Source: Bryobacterales bacterium (GTDB taxonomy: Bacteria; Acidobacteriota; Terriglobia; Bryobacterales; Bryobacteraceae). From it: a stretch of DNA of 64,000 bases. A program made the translations under genes and the position numbers. Under the pieces are notes generated by a model that was given only the letters and a program-made list of their open reading frames with translations, was not told where the DNA came from and did not search any database. Shown here one piece after another: positions 9,576 to 18,874 of this stretch. Numbering within the stretch: the first letter of the stretch is position 1; each line of letters begins with the position of its first letter. The DNA lies in assembly GCA_027452065.1 (NCBI GenBank), contig DAIDHC010000010.1:1-64000 (forward strand), given 5' to 3'.

Positions 9576-10652
9576 TCACTGGCTAGCGGTGGAAGGAGGT
9601 CGAGTCGTCCCGCGCTTCGCAAGTGTCACCGGAACTACGACTTCCGGGATCCGCACGCCCGGGTTTTGCAATTTTTCGATCGCCATTTTCGCCAATTCCG
9701 AGCCGACCTGCGCCTTATTGATCCGTACGCTGGTCAGCGCGGGTGATTTGAACTGCGCCTCGTCGTTATCGCCGTAGCCGATCAGGCTGACATCGCGCGG
9801 TACCTCGAGGCCGTGTTTGCGAAGAGCGTCCCAGGCACCGAAAGCCATCTCGTCATAAGCCGCGAAGATAGCCGTAACCGGCTGTTTTTGCTCAAGGATA
9901 ACCTCAGCACAAGCGTAGCCGTTGCCGTACCAGTTGTCCGATAGGCTGACGGTCTGGCCTCTCGGCTCGAACCCCGCCTCGACCATCGCCCGGCTGTAGG
10001 CGGCGTAGCGCTGGCTGTACCAGGGCAGCGAGGTGTCGCCGATGAACCAGATGTGCTCGTGCCCGAGTGCAATCAGATATTTTGTAGCCTCGAGAGCCCC
10101 TGTCGTATCGTCCCAGCCGACGCGGTCGAATGGCGGCCGGTTGGCGGCGCCTACGTGATGATTGGAAAGTGTAACGAACGGAACCGACATCGATTCAAGC
10201 GCTTCGAGGAAGTTGTCGTAGTTGGTGCCAGCCAGAATCAGGCAGTCGGCCATCCCGTGGCTCCGCAGTACACCCGGAAGCTCGAGCGCGCCCGAAGGCG
10301 TCTCGCGCGAATAGTCATACTTGGTGAACATCACGAAGTATCCGGCCCGCGCGCAGTACTGCTCTACTCCCTGCAAGATGCCCGAGTGGAAGGGGTTCAG
10401 CAACCCGCGATTACTGAGAATGAAGGATAGGACGGGCGTGGAGTTCTGTACAAAGAGGCGGGCGCGGGCGTTCGGCCTATAATTCAATTCCCGGATCGCC
10501 GCTTCCACCCGCTCCTGGAGCTGTGGATCAACGTCAGGGAACTTATTGATAACGCGGGAGACCGTGCCGATAGAGACGCCTGCGGTCCTGGCGACATCCT
10601 TGATCGTGGTGATGGAATTCACCGAATCTGTCCGTTTGACTCGCCGAGCCAT
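9576..10652 (-). CDS. LacI-family transcriptional regulator
   Basis: 358 aa; TIKDVARTAGVSIGTVSRVINKFPDVDPQLQERVEAAIRELNYRPNARAR is a canonical LacI HTH plus hinge, followed by a periplasmic-binding-like domain. Confidence 0.95.
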   Translation of the reverse strand: MARRVKRTDSVNSITTIKDVARTAGVSIGTVSRVINKFPDVDPQLQERVEAAIRELNYRPNARARLFVQNSTPVLSFILSNRGLLNPFHSGILQGVEQYCARAGYFVMFTKYDYSRETPSGALELPGVLRSHGMADCLILAGTNYDNFLEALESMSVPFVTLSNHHVGAANRPPFDRVGWDDTTGALEATKYLIALGHEHIWFIGDTSLPWYSQRYAAYSRAMVEAGFEPRGQTVSLSDNWYGNGYACAEVILEQKQPVTAIFAAYDEMAFGAWDALRKHGLEVPRDVSLIGYGDNDEAQFKSPALTSVRINKAQVGSELAKMAIEKLQNPGVRIPEVVVPVTLAKRGTTRPPSTASQ

Positions 10653-10657
10653 GAAAC

Positions 10658-10663
10658 ATTATA
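10658..10663 (-). promoter_or_regulatory. -10 element of lacI-family gene, 5 nt from its ATG
   Basis: Minus strand reads TATAAT-gtttc-ATGGCTCGG. Confidence 0.6.
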
Positions 10664-10720
10664 CAGGTTTTGAAATCCGCTGCATCCGGATTTGTCTTCG
10701 CGAGCGCAGAATAAAAACGT

Positions 10721-10738
10721 ATTGACAGCGTTTTCAAT
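10721..10738. promoter_or_regulatory. candidate LacI-family operator overlapping the promoter of the catabolic operon
   Basis: ATTGACAGCGTTTTCAAT: 18 bp imperfect palindrome (7 of 9 pairs) in the lacI/SMP-30 intergenic region. Overlaps TTGACA (10722-10727), 17 nt spacer, TAGTAT (10745-10750). Confidence 0.65.
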
Positions 10739-10756
10739 CGCTGATAGTATGCTCCC

Positions 10757-11701
10757 TTGATGGTGAAACAGTTCATGATCGATTCCGCTCATTCTTCCCT
10801 CGGCCCCGCAACCCTCCTTACCGACTCCGGTGACCTTTGTGGCGAATGCCCTGTCTGGGACGCCACCAGCCAAAAGCTCTACTGGACCGACTGTGTCGGC
10901 TTGAAATTCCATTGCTTCGACTGGTCGAGCGGCGCCTATAGAACGCTTCGGTCAGGACTCGAAATCTACGGGTTCCGAATCAATCAGCACGGCGGGTTCG
11001 TTATCACCAACACCAGTGGCGTATGGCTTTGGGACGGAACGAACGAACCGCGGCTCGTCGCCAGCGAGGCCGAGGGTGCGCGTCTGCAATTGAACGACTG
11101 CTGCGCCGACAGCACCGGGAGGCTGATCACCGCTTCTTTCTATTACAATCCGGCGGGCGACTATGAGCTGGGCCGGCTGATCGGTGTCGATCCCACCGGG
11201 CGGGTGCGGGTGCTCGATGACGGATTCCATCTGGCAAACGGCATCGGCCTGTCGCCCGACGAACGGACTCTTTACGTAACCGACACGGTGGCGCGGCAAA
11301 TCCGCGCCTACGACTACGACGCGCCGACCGGTGCCGTCGCCCGGCGGCGCGTGCTTGTCGAGGTGCCGGACGATGAGGGGATCCCGGACGGATTAGCGGT
11401 TGATTCCGAAGGCTTCCTCTGGTCGGCTCAGTGGTATGGCGGATGCGTTGTTCGGTACGACCCGGATGGAAGCGTCGAGCGGCGGATTCCAGTGCCGGCC
11501 AAACAGACTTCGTCGGTCGCTTTCGGCGGCCCGGAGTTGAAGCATCTGCTCATTACCTCAGCCGCCCAGTCGGAAAAGCTCCCCGTCATGCCTCGGGGCT
11601 ACGACCCGGATTGCGGCCCGTTCGGCGGCGGAGTGTATCAGGCCGACGCGGGCATCGCGGGCCAGCTTCAACGTCCGGCCGCGATCCGGCTGCCGGCTTG
11701 A
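10757..11701 (+). CDS. SMP-30/gluconolactonase/LRE family protein
   Basis: GECPVWDATSQKLYWTDCVG, LSPDERTLYVTDT and PDGLAVDSEGFLWSAQW are typical SMP-30 motifs. Start may be TTG 10757 or ATG 10760/10775. Confidence 0.9.
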   Translation: MMVKQFMIDSAHSSLGPATLLTDSGDLCGECPVWDATSQKLYWTDCVGLKFHCFDWSSGAYRTLRSGLEIYGFRINQHGGFVITNTSGVWLWDGTNEPRLVASEAEGARLQLNDCCADSTGRLITASFYYNPAGDYELGRLIGVDPTGRVRVLDDGFHLANGIGLSPDERTLYVTDTVARQIRAYDYDAPTGAVARRRVLVEVPDDEGIPDGLAVDSEGFLWSAQWYGGCVVRYDPDGSVERRIPVPAKQTSSVAFGGPELKHLLITSAAQSEKLPVMPRGYDPDCGPFGGGVYQADAGIAGQLQRPAAIRLPA

Positions 11702-11738
11702 GTCGCACCGGATCGAACCGCACCGGAGCTAACTGCAA

Positions 11739-12878
11739 ATGACAAGCCCAATCGACTTCCGAAGCCAGGCTTCCGCGGCGGCAGACCGCCTGCTCGTTCA
11801 TCAATGGCGCCTTTGGTTCTGGGGAGATTCCATCGGCCTTGATGGCCTCCTCGATGCCACCGAGCTTACGGGCGACGGCAGATACCTCGGATTTGTCCAC
11901 GGACTGCTGAAGGGTTGGATCGCGCGCGAGCAGCACCGCAGCAAGTTCGACTACACGGCGCCCGGCGTGGCTTTGCTCCGCGCCTGGCAGCACACGGGCG
12001 ACCCTGCACTGCTGGCCGCCGCCCGCCGCCACGCCGATTATATGGCGGGATTCCGCCAAACCACCTCCGGCGCTTACATGCGCTATGAAGATGCTGCGAT
12101 CGAGCTGCCGCCGGAGCTTCCTCCTGACCACAAGGACTACGACGCGATCCGTCAACGACGGGCGGCGGAGAACGGAGGCCCTTGTGTCTTTGTCGACTGT
12201 GTTCATTTCGATGCGCCGTTCTTTGCGAAACTGTATGAGGTCACAAGGGAGCCTCAATATCGCGAACTCGCGTTGCACAACATACTGCCGCAGATCGAGC
12301 TGCTCTGGGACCGGGAGGAACATCTGTTCCATCACTTCTGGATGGAGCGAACCGGCCGGCCGAACGGCGTACTGTGGGGCCGGGGAAACGGTTGGGGTCT
12401 GCTGGGAGTCGTGCTCACGCTTGAATACCTCGGCGCCTCGGAAGAATCCGCCGCTCCCCTGCGGTCCGTGCTCATCGCGACGCTGGAACGGCTGGTCCAA
12501 CTCCAGCATGCGTCGGGAGCGTGGCATACGGTGCTGAATGATCCGGATTCCTACGTCGAGAGTTCCACCGCTGCCTTCTATGCCGACGTGATCGCACGGG
12601 CATTACGCCTCGGTCTGATCTCCGGCAGCCGTTATTCTGAAGTTCTGGAACAAGCGATGCACTTCGTACTTAAACGTGTTGATGACCGCGGCGTGTTCCA
12701 GGGTGTTTCCTACGAAACCTTCCCCAGTACACGCGCGCAGCATTATCGTGAGATGCCGCGAGGCGCGTCGGTTCCCTGGGGTCAGGGACCGCTGCTGTGC
12801 TGCCTCCGGTCGTATGCAGACCTGTATCTGCCATCGGGCAACTCCGGCGGCCGCAGGGAGACGCATGCCACCCAATGA
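11739..12878 (+). CDS. GH88/GH105-like unsaturated glycuronyl/rhamnogalacturonyl hydrolase
   Basis: HFDAPFFAKLYEVTRE, GVLWGRGNGWGLLGVVLTLEYL and GAWHTVLNDPDSYVESSTAAFYADVIARALRLG are typical of the GH88/105 fold. Confidence 0.85.
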   Translation: MTSPIDFRSQASAAADRLLVHQWRLWFWGDSIGLDGLLDATELTGDGRYLGFVHGLLKGWIAREQHRSKFDYTAPGVALLRAWQHTGDPALLAAARRHADYMAGFRQTTSGAYMRYEDAAIELPPELPPDHKDYDAIRQRRAAENGGPCVFVDCVHFDAPFFAKLYEVTREPQYRELALHNILPQIELLWDREEHLFHHFWMERTGRPNGVLWGRGNGWGLLGVVLTLEYLGASEESAAPLRSVLIATLERLVQLQHASGAWHTVLNDPDSYVESSTAAFYADVIARALRLGLISGSRYSEVLEQAMHFVLKRVDDRGVFQGVSYETFPSTRAQHYREMPRGASVPWGQGPLLCCLRSYADLYLPSGNSGGRRETHATQ

Positions 12879-13626
12879 TCGAGTCGCCATCGTTACCGGC
12901 GCGGCCAAAGGCATTGGCGAGGCGATCGCGACGCGCTTTCTCGAGGCGGGCTCGGCAGTCGCGGCCTTCGACATCGATTCGGCGGCGCTGAAGGCCGCCG
13001 TGGAGCGATTCCGCCAAAAGGGACGGGTGATTGCCATCGAAGGCGACGTTGCCCGCGAGGAAGACGTCTCCGCCGCGGTCCGGCGCACCGCCGATGAACT
13101 CGGCCGAATCGACGTGCTGGTCAACAACGCCGGCATTGAAGTCCCTGGACGCCTGCCGGACTATTCCAGTGCCGACTGGGACCGACAGATTGGGGTGAAT
13201 CTCAAGGGAGCCTTTCTGTTCGCCAAGCATGTCATTCCTCACCTGGCGGGACACGGCGGCGCGATCGTGAACATCTCCTCCGTGCATGCCTTCGTCTCCT
13301 ACCCCGGCAATGCCGCCTATGACGCTTCCAAAGCGGGCATGCTGGCCCTCACGCGTACCCTGGCGCTCGATCATGGCGCCGACGGTATTCGCGTCAATGC
13401 CATCTGCCCCGGCTATATCGACACGCCGATGATGGACGAGTGGCTGGCGACGCTCGAAGATCCGGACGCCGCGATGCGGCAGGTGCTCGCGGTTCATCCG
13501 CTCGGCAGAATTGGAAAGCCACGCGACATCGCGGACGCGGTGCTGTTTCTTGCCTCCGAGAGCGCCGCGTTCATTTCGGGCGCCTTCCTGGTGGTGGACG
13601 GCGCTATGACCACGTCGGGGCATTAA
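12865..13626 (+). CDS. SDR family oxidoreductase
   Basis: MPPNDRVAIVTGAAKGIGEAIATRF with NNAG, Y-x3-K (AAYDASKAG) and PGYIDTPM. ORF-track start 12676 is likely too early. Confidence 0.93.
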   Translation: MPPNDRVAIVTGAAKGIGEAIATRFLEAGSAVAAFDIDSAALKAAVERFRQKGRVIAIEGDVAREEDVSAAVRRTADELGRIDVLVNNAGIEVPGRLPDYSSADWDRQIGVNLKGAFLFAKHVIPHLAGHGGAIVNISSVHAFVSYPGNAAYDASKAGMLALTRTLALDHGADGIRVNAICPGYIDTPMMDEWLATLEDPDAAMRQVLAVHPLGRIGKPRDIADAVLFLASESAAFISGAFLVVDGAMTTSGH

Positions 13627-13644
13627 TCGGGCTATGGAGACCAT

Positions 13645-14820
13645 GTGAAGATCAACAGGATCGAGTGTCTGGAACTACGCTCTCCGCAGGCGAACGCAGC
13701 CGACTGCGACGGGGCAGTCGATACGGCCGTCATTCGAGTTTCCGCTGAGGACGGCACCTATGGCGTCGGCGAAACCGACGCACCGCCGAACGCGATCGCG
13801 GCGCTGCTGGAAACGCCCAGTGCGCACATCTGGAGCCGGAGCATTCGCGATCTGCTGCTCGGCGAAGACCCGCTTGACGTGGAGCGCCTTTGGGACAAAG
13901 TGTACGAGGGCACGATCTACCACGGGCGCCGCGGACTGGGCGTCATGCTTCTGTCGGCCATCGATATCGCTCTGCACGACCTCCGGGGCAAGCTTCTGAA
14001 CATGCCCGTCTACCGTCTTCTGGGCGGCAACGCGCGGCCCGCCGTAACCCCTTACGTCACACTCTTTCAAAGCATGCCCCAGGGCCGCTCCTGGGAGGAA
14101 ATGAAGCAATGCTCGCTGGCCCTGATGCACCAGGCGGTAGAAGCGGGATTCCAGGCGATGAAGATGGAAATGCTTTTCTACGATCTGGTGGACGACCGCG
14201 AGTTGGTCCGCTTCATCCACGAATGCCGCACCATCGCCGGCGACGACCGCGGTTTTATGATCGACGTCGGCTACCGCTGGAACAATTGGAATGACGCGCT
14301 GTGGGTGTTGCGCCGAATTGAAGAGGACAAGCTGTTCTTCGTCGAGACGCCTCTTCACACGGACGATCTCGACGGCCTTGCCCGGCTCTCCGAGGCGACC
14401 GCTACGCCGGTAGCAGCGGGCGAGTTCCTGCAGACGCGCCATGAATTCCGCGAGCTCATGGATCGCGGCGCCTGCGACGTCATCCAACCCGACATGGGGC
14501 GCGTCGGTGGTCTCACCGAAGCGATGCGTTGCGCGCGTATGGCCGCGGAACGCGGCGTCACTTGCGTGCCGCACGCCTGGAAGACCGGGCTCACGGTAGC
14601 CGCGACGCGCCACTTCGGGGCCGCCGCGCCAAGCTGCCCGTATACCGAGTTTTTTGCGCGCGACTTCTTCCCCTCCTATCTCCGTTCTCACCTCGCCGGG
14701 CCCGAACCCGTACTGCAGGCCGGCCGATGGGAACTGCCCTCCGGGCCGGGGCTGGGCGTTGAGATGGACGAAGACGTCGTGCAACGGTCGCTCGTCAAGC
14801 CACCGGTGGTGATTGAGTAG
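13645..14820 (+). CDS. mandelate racemase/muconate lactonizing enzyme family (sugar-acid dehydratase-like)
   Basis: LSAIDIALHDLRGKLLNMPVYRLLGG, GFQAMKMEM, MIDVGYRW, VETPL, AAGEF and VPHAWKTG: enolase-superfamily barrel with catalytic His. GTG start. Confidence 0.92.
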   Translation: MKINRIECLELRSPQANAADCDGAVDTAVIRVSAEDGTYGVGETDAPPNAIAALLETPSAHIWSRSIRDLLLGEDPLDVERLWDKVYEGTIYHGRRGLGVMLLSAIDIALHDLRGKLLNMPVYRLLGGNARPAVTPYVTLFQSMPQGRSWEEMKQCSLALMHQAVEAGFQAMKMEMLFYDLVDDRELVRFIHECRTIAGDDRGFMIDVGYRWNNWNDALWVLRRIEEDKLFFVETPLHTDDLDGLARLSEATATPVAAGEFLQTRHEFRELMDRGACDVIQPDMGRVGGLTEAMRCARMAAERGVTCVPHAWKTGLTVAATRHFGAAAPSCPYTEFFARDFFPSYLRSHLAGPEPVLQAGRWELPSGPGLGVEMDEDVVQRSLVKPPVVIE

Positions 14821-14826
14821 GCCGGT

Positions 14827-15885
14827 ATGAGCCAGGATTGTGTGTGCCGCGAGAACGAGATCAGTGGCTTTCGCGCGATCACCCTCGAGAACGAACTTAT
14901 CGCGGTCACCGTACTCCCCGACAAAGGGGCCGACATTTACTCCCTCGTCTCGAAGCCGCACAATCTGGATGTGCTGTGGAAGTCGCCCTGGGGCTTGACG
15001 CATGGGCCGGTGCCCGGTGCTGCCGCCTTCAGCGAAGCTGCATGGCTCGATCAGTACGAGGGCGGTTGGCAGGTGCTGTTTCCCAACGGAGGAGATGCCT
15101 GCGTCTATCGCGGCGCGCCGTTGAGTTTCCATGGCGAAGCTTCGGCCGCCCGGTGGACGTGCTCGCATCGATCGAGCGCGACCGAGGCGGCCATGGACTT
15201 GACTCTGACTCTTCGCCGAAGCCCTTTCACTATCTCGCGCACCTTATCGCTGCGGCGCGGCGAGCCGGTGCTCCACATTGAAGAATCAATTGCGAATCTC
15301 GGCCAGACTCCGCTCCACTATATGTGGGGACACCACCCGGCGTTCGGGCGGCCGTTTCTCGATGGCGCGCGCCTCCAGGTGCCCGCTCGCCGGTTTTTGG
15401 CGCATGACACTGAGATCTCGCCGGCGTGCCGCATCGGCGCGGGCGCTTCCGAACCCTGGCCTGTAGCGGTCGGAAAGAACGGAACCCCCGTCGACCTCAG
15501 CATCGTTCCCTCCGCCACCGAGCGCGTCACCGAATTCGGATACTTGTGCGACCTGGAAGCGGGCTGGTACGCGCTGGTGAACTCCGCGCGGAATCTCGCG
15601 TTCGGATTGGCGTGGCCGTTGGAAATCTTCCCGTTTCTATGGTTCTGGCAGGAGCTCGGCGGCAGCCTCGATTACCCCTGGTATGGCCGTTGTTCGGTGA
15701 TGGCGGTAGAGCCGGTCACCAGCATTCCGGGCGCCGGACTGGGGCGCGCCGTGGCGTCCGGAACCGCGCCGGTGTTGCGGCCCGGGGAAACACTTCGGGC
15801 GAAATTCGCCGCAATGTTCTTTGAGCCGGGAGACGTCGAATCCATCGATACCAGCGGCCGCGTCCGGATGAAAATGTCCTTATGA
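14827..15885 (+). CDS. aldose-1-epimerase-like (galactose mutarotase-like fold) protein
   Basis: LIAVTVLPDKGADIYSLVSKPHNLDVLWKSPWG and MWGHHPAFGRPFLDGARL. Confidence 0.8.
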   Translation: MSQDCVCRENEISGFRAITLENELIAVTVLPDKGADIYSLVSKPHNLDVLWKSPWGLTHGPVPGAAAFSEAAWLDQYEGGWQVLFPNGGDACVYRGAPLSFHGEASAARWTCSHRSSATEAAMDLTLTLRRSPFTISRTLSLRRGEPVLHIEESIANLGQTPLHYMWGHHPAFGRPFLDGARLQVPARRFLAHDTEISPACRIGAGASEPWPVAVGKNGTPVDLSIVPSATERVTEFGYLCDLEAGWYALVNSARNLAFGLAWPLEIFPFLWFWQELGGSLDYPWYGRCSVMAVEPVTSIPGAGLGRAVASGTAPVLRPGETLRAKFAAMFFEPGDVESIDTSGRVRMKMSL

Positions 15886-16691
15886 CCAACGACTCAACAA
15901 GTATGGGAACCGCGAATAGCGGGAATGCGCCCCGGTTCTTTGATCTGACCAACCACACCGTAATCGTCACCGGAGCGGCAGGCGCCATCGGAGCCGCCAT
16001 CTGCGCGCGCTGCGCAGCCGCGGGTGCTCACGTGGCAGTCGCCGATCTCGACTTCGACGCGGCCGGCTCAACCGCCGCCTCTCTCAACGAACAGATATCG
16101 GGACAGCTCTGCCGGCCGGTGCGCATGGACGTAACGGACCCGGAGTCCGTGGCGGAGGCCGTCCGTCAGGTGCGGGGATGGACCGGCAAGATCGAGGTGC
16201 TCGTCAACAACGCAGGCATCGCAGGCCCCGCGGCGCCCGTATGGGATCAAACGTATGAGAACTGGCGGCGCGTCCTGGCGATCAACCTCGACGGCGTCTT
16301 TCATTGCACTCGGGCGGTGATCGGATTGATGCGCGAGCGGAAGTACGGCCGTATCGTCAACATCGCCTCCATTGCGGGCAAAGAAGGCAACCCGAACATG
16401 ACTGCTTACTCGGCGAGCAAGGCCGGAGTTATCGGCTTCACCAAGTCCGTGGCGAAGGAAGTGGCGCAGCAGGGCATTTGCATCAACGCGGTAACTCCCG
16501 CCGTGGTGAAGACCAAGCTCCTGGAACAGCTCACCCCGGAACAGGTCACTTATATGACTGACCGGATTCCGATGCGCCGGACGGGTTTGCCGGAGGAAAT
16601 CGCCGCCGTCGTTCATTTTCTTTCCAGTCCGGACTGCTCTTTCGTCACCGGCCAGGTTTACGACGCCAGCGGCGGCCGCGCTACCTACTGA
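15882..16691 (+). CDS. SDR family oxidoreductase
   Basis: TVIVTGAAGAIGAAICARC, VLVNNAGIAGPA, TAYSASKAGVIGFTKSVAKEVA. Overlaps upstream gene by 4 nt. Confidence 0.93.
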   Translation: MTNDSTSMGTANSGNAPRFFDLTNHTVIVTGAAGAIGAAICARCAAAGAHVAVADLDFDAAGSTAASLNEQISGQLCRPVRMDVTDPESVAEAVRQVRGWTGKIEVLVNNAGIAGPAAPVWDQTYENWRRVLAINLDGVFHCTRAVIGLMRERKYGRIVNIASIAGKEGNPNMTAYSASKAGVIGFTKSVAKEVAQQGICINAVTPAVVKTKLLEQLTPEQVTYMTDRIPMRRTGLPEEIAAVVHFLSSPDCSFVTGQVYDASGGRATY

Positions 16692-16699
16692 GTCTGAGA

Positions 16700-18874
16700 A
16701 TGCGAAAAGCTCCAACGGAGGTGACGCGGCGAGAATTTGCACAGATGCTCGCCACAGCTTACTGCCTGAGCGGCGCGGCAGTGGCGCAGGGCGGCGACGG
16801 GACGCGCGTGTGGCGAATCGGCAACGCCGGTATCGAGCAAATCCTCCAGCTTCGATCCGGAAAGTTTTCCTGCACCTCGATCCGAAACGTGCGCGCAGAC
16901 CGCGAGTGGATCCATCCTTCCGTGCCTTCGCTGGAATTTCGTATTGATGGCGAAATGGACGGCAAGACGTTCCAGTTAACCGGCGAGGGGCCGTGGACTG
17001 TTCTTCGCGAAGGCAACAGTACAGCCGGAGCATGGCGGCAGCTCACCATCGAGTTGAAGAGCGGCGACCTGCCATTCCATGTCGTGCGCGATTATCTTGT
17101 TCACGAGCGCCTGCCGATTCTGCGGACGCGGACTTCGGTCATCAATGGTAGCCAGCGAAGTGCCATCCTGCATCGAGTGGATACGTTCCATCTTCGCGTC
17201 GCTCCGTCGGCCGAGCCGCTCGATCTGAAGTGGTTGAACGATTTCGGGCGTGCGATGCTCCCCGAACCCGGGAATCCTCTGCATCTTTGCTCGATCACGG
17301 AAAATGTGCGCCAAGTACTGCGCACGGGGCCATACTCGCCCGACTTTGGCTGGTTCAGTCTTGCGATGCCTGACACAACGGAAACGCTGATCGGCGGCTG
17401 GGAATGGTCCGGCCCGATGGTGGTTGCCTTCGGCGACCTTCAGGAACCCTGTCCGATTGAAGGCGGCCTCGACCCGGATGGTATGCGCGAACCGTTCGCG
17501 CCGGGCGCCCGGTTTCAAGCTCCGGTCGGATGGTATGGTTTTTCGGGGACGCTGGAGGAGCAGGCTGCGCTGAGTCATGAGCTCGTGCGGACTTCCCTTG
17601 GCCCACCGCTTCCGGCTCACGATTTTCCCTGGGTCGGCTATTGCACTTGGGCGTGCTCGCTCGATGAGAAGAGCCCCTATAACGAGCCCGGCACGCATCC
17701 CTGGTTCCCGACCGAGAGCAATTTGTTGTCCCAGGTGGACGCCGCCGCCCAGGTGGGCTGCGATCTGTACCTGTGGGATTACGGCTGGTTTCCGCGCGTC
17801 GGCGATTGGTGGTGCGACCCAAAACGTTTTCCCGACGGACCGCGAACCGTGTCCCGTTCGGTGAAGCAGCGCGGGATGAAACTCGGCCTTTGGTTCGGAT
17901 TCGGCAATGCGGACGGGCAGTCGCGCGTGGCTCGCGAACATCCCGATTGGCTTGCCACGTGGAACGGCAGTCCGCTGCCGGATAAGTTCTTCACGCGGAC
18001 CGGCGCATCGGTTTGGAAGACGCGCGTGCTCTGTCTCGGGCACCGGCCCGCGCGCGAGTGGGTGAAGCAACAACTGTCCCGAGTAATCGACGCGTTCGAG
18101 CTCGACTGGCTGAAGCACGATTTCGACCTCGTCACCATGTGTGATTCCACCTCCCACACGCACACCCCAGGAGACAGTCGAATCGCTTCCTGCGAGGGGT
18201 TCTACGAGATCATGGATTTCGTCCGGCAAAGGTACCCCAACCTTGTTTGTGAAAACTGGGCCAACAACAGCGGACTTCCTGATTACGGCGCGCTGCAGCG
18301 TCATCACGTCCAGTTGATCGGCGATACCTACGCCGCCTTTACGCTGCGGCAGATGTTCTACGGCCACTTGTTCGTGTTCCCTGCCGACCGGCAGCACCGG
18401 TACGTGCGCTTTGAGGACTCGTCGGGCGATTTGAAGACGATGCTGCGCAGCGGCCTGATGGGAGGGCCGTGCACAATCCTCAGCGACCCCAGGCAGCTCA
18501 AGCCGGAGCAGCGCCAGGTGCTCGCGGCCGAGGTCGATCGTTACAAGCACTGGAGGGGCTTATTCGCCACAGCCGAGGTACATTCGATTCTTGGCCGGCC
18601 CCATCCACGCACCTGGGATGCCACGCAGTTCCAGGATTCCGCTTCCGGGCGCGGTATCGTTTTCGCATTTCGCAACGGCACGCCCGAGGCCGCCCGGCCG
18701 CTGCGCCTCCGCGGACTGGACCCCGACGCCGACTATCGGGTGGAGATGGTGGAGGCAAATGAATCCCGCGTCATTCGAGGCAGCCAGATGCTCTCTGCCG
18801 GGCTGACGGTCCCGATTCCCCAAGCCAACCAATCCGAAATCGTCCTTCTCACAAGAACCGGGAGAAGCGCGTGA
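16700..18874 (+). CDS. GH36-like alpha-galactosidase, Tat-like leader
   Basis: VTRREFAQMLATAYCLSGAAVA leader; DLYLWDYGWFPRVGDWW, GMKLGLWFGFGNAD and LDWLKHDFDLVTMCDS (putative nucleophile Asp). Confidence 0.85.
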   Translation: MRKAPTEVTRREFAQMLATAYCLSGAAVAQGGDGTRVWRIGNAGIEQILQLRSGKFSCTSIRNVRADREWIHPSVPSLEFRIDGEMDGKTFQLTGEGPWTVLREGNSTAGAWRQLTIELKSGDLPFHVVRDYLVHERLPILRTRTSVINGSQRSAILHRVDTFHLRVAPSAEPLDLKWLNDFGRAMLPEPGNPLHLCSITENVRQVLRTGPYSPDFGWFSLAMPDTTETLIGGWEWSGPMVVAFGDLQEPCPIEGGLDPDGMREPFAPGARFQAPVGWYGFSGTLEEQAALSHELVRTSLGPPLPAHDFPWVGYCTWACSLDEKSPYNEPGTHPWFPTESNLLSQVDAAAQVGCDLYLWDYGWFPRVGDWWCDPKRFPDGPRTVSRSVKQRGMKLGLWFGFGNADGQSRVAREHPDWLATWNGSPLPDKFFTRTGASVWKTRVLCLGHRPAREWVKQQLSRVIDAFELDWLKHDFDLVTMCDSTSHTHTPGDSRIASCEGFYEIMDFVRQRYPNLVCENWANNSGLPDYGALQRHHVQLIGDTYAAFTLRQMFYGHLFVFPADRQHRYVRFEDSSGDLKTMLRSGLMGGPCTILSDPRQLKPEQRQVLAAEVDRYKHWRGLFATAEVHSILGRPHPRTWDATQFQDSASGRGIVFAFRNGTPEAARPLRLRGLDPDADYRVEMVEANESRVIRGSQMLSAGLTVPIPQANQSEIVLLTRTGRSA

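Noticed and set aside
13675-15168. 497 aa minus-strand ORF opposite MR/MLE and epimerase-like genes
   Set aside because: Shadow ORF; plus-strand proteins have complete catalytic motifs.
16976-18550. 524 aa minus-strand ORF opposite GH36
   Set aside because: Shadow ORF; no motif, and the opposite strand encodes a convincing GH36.
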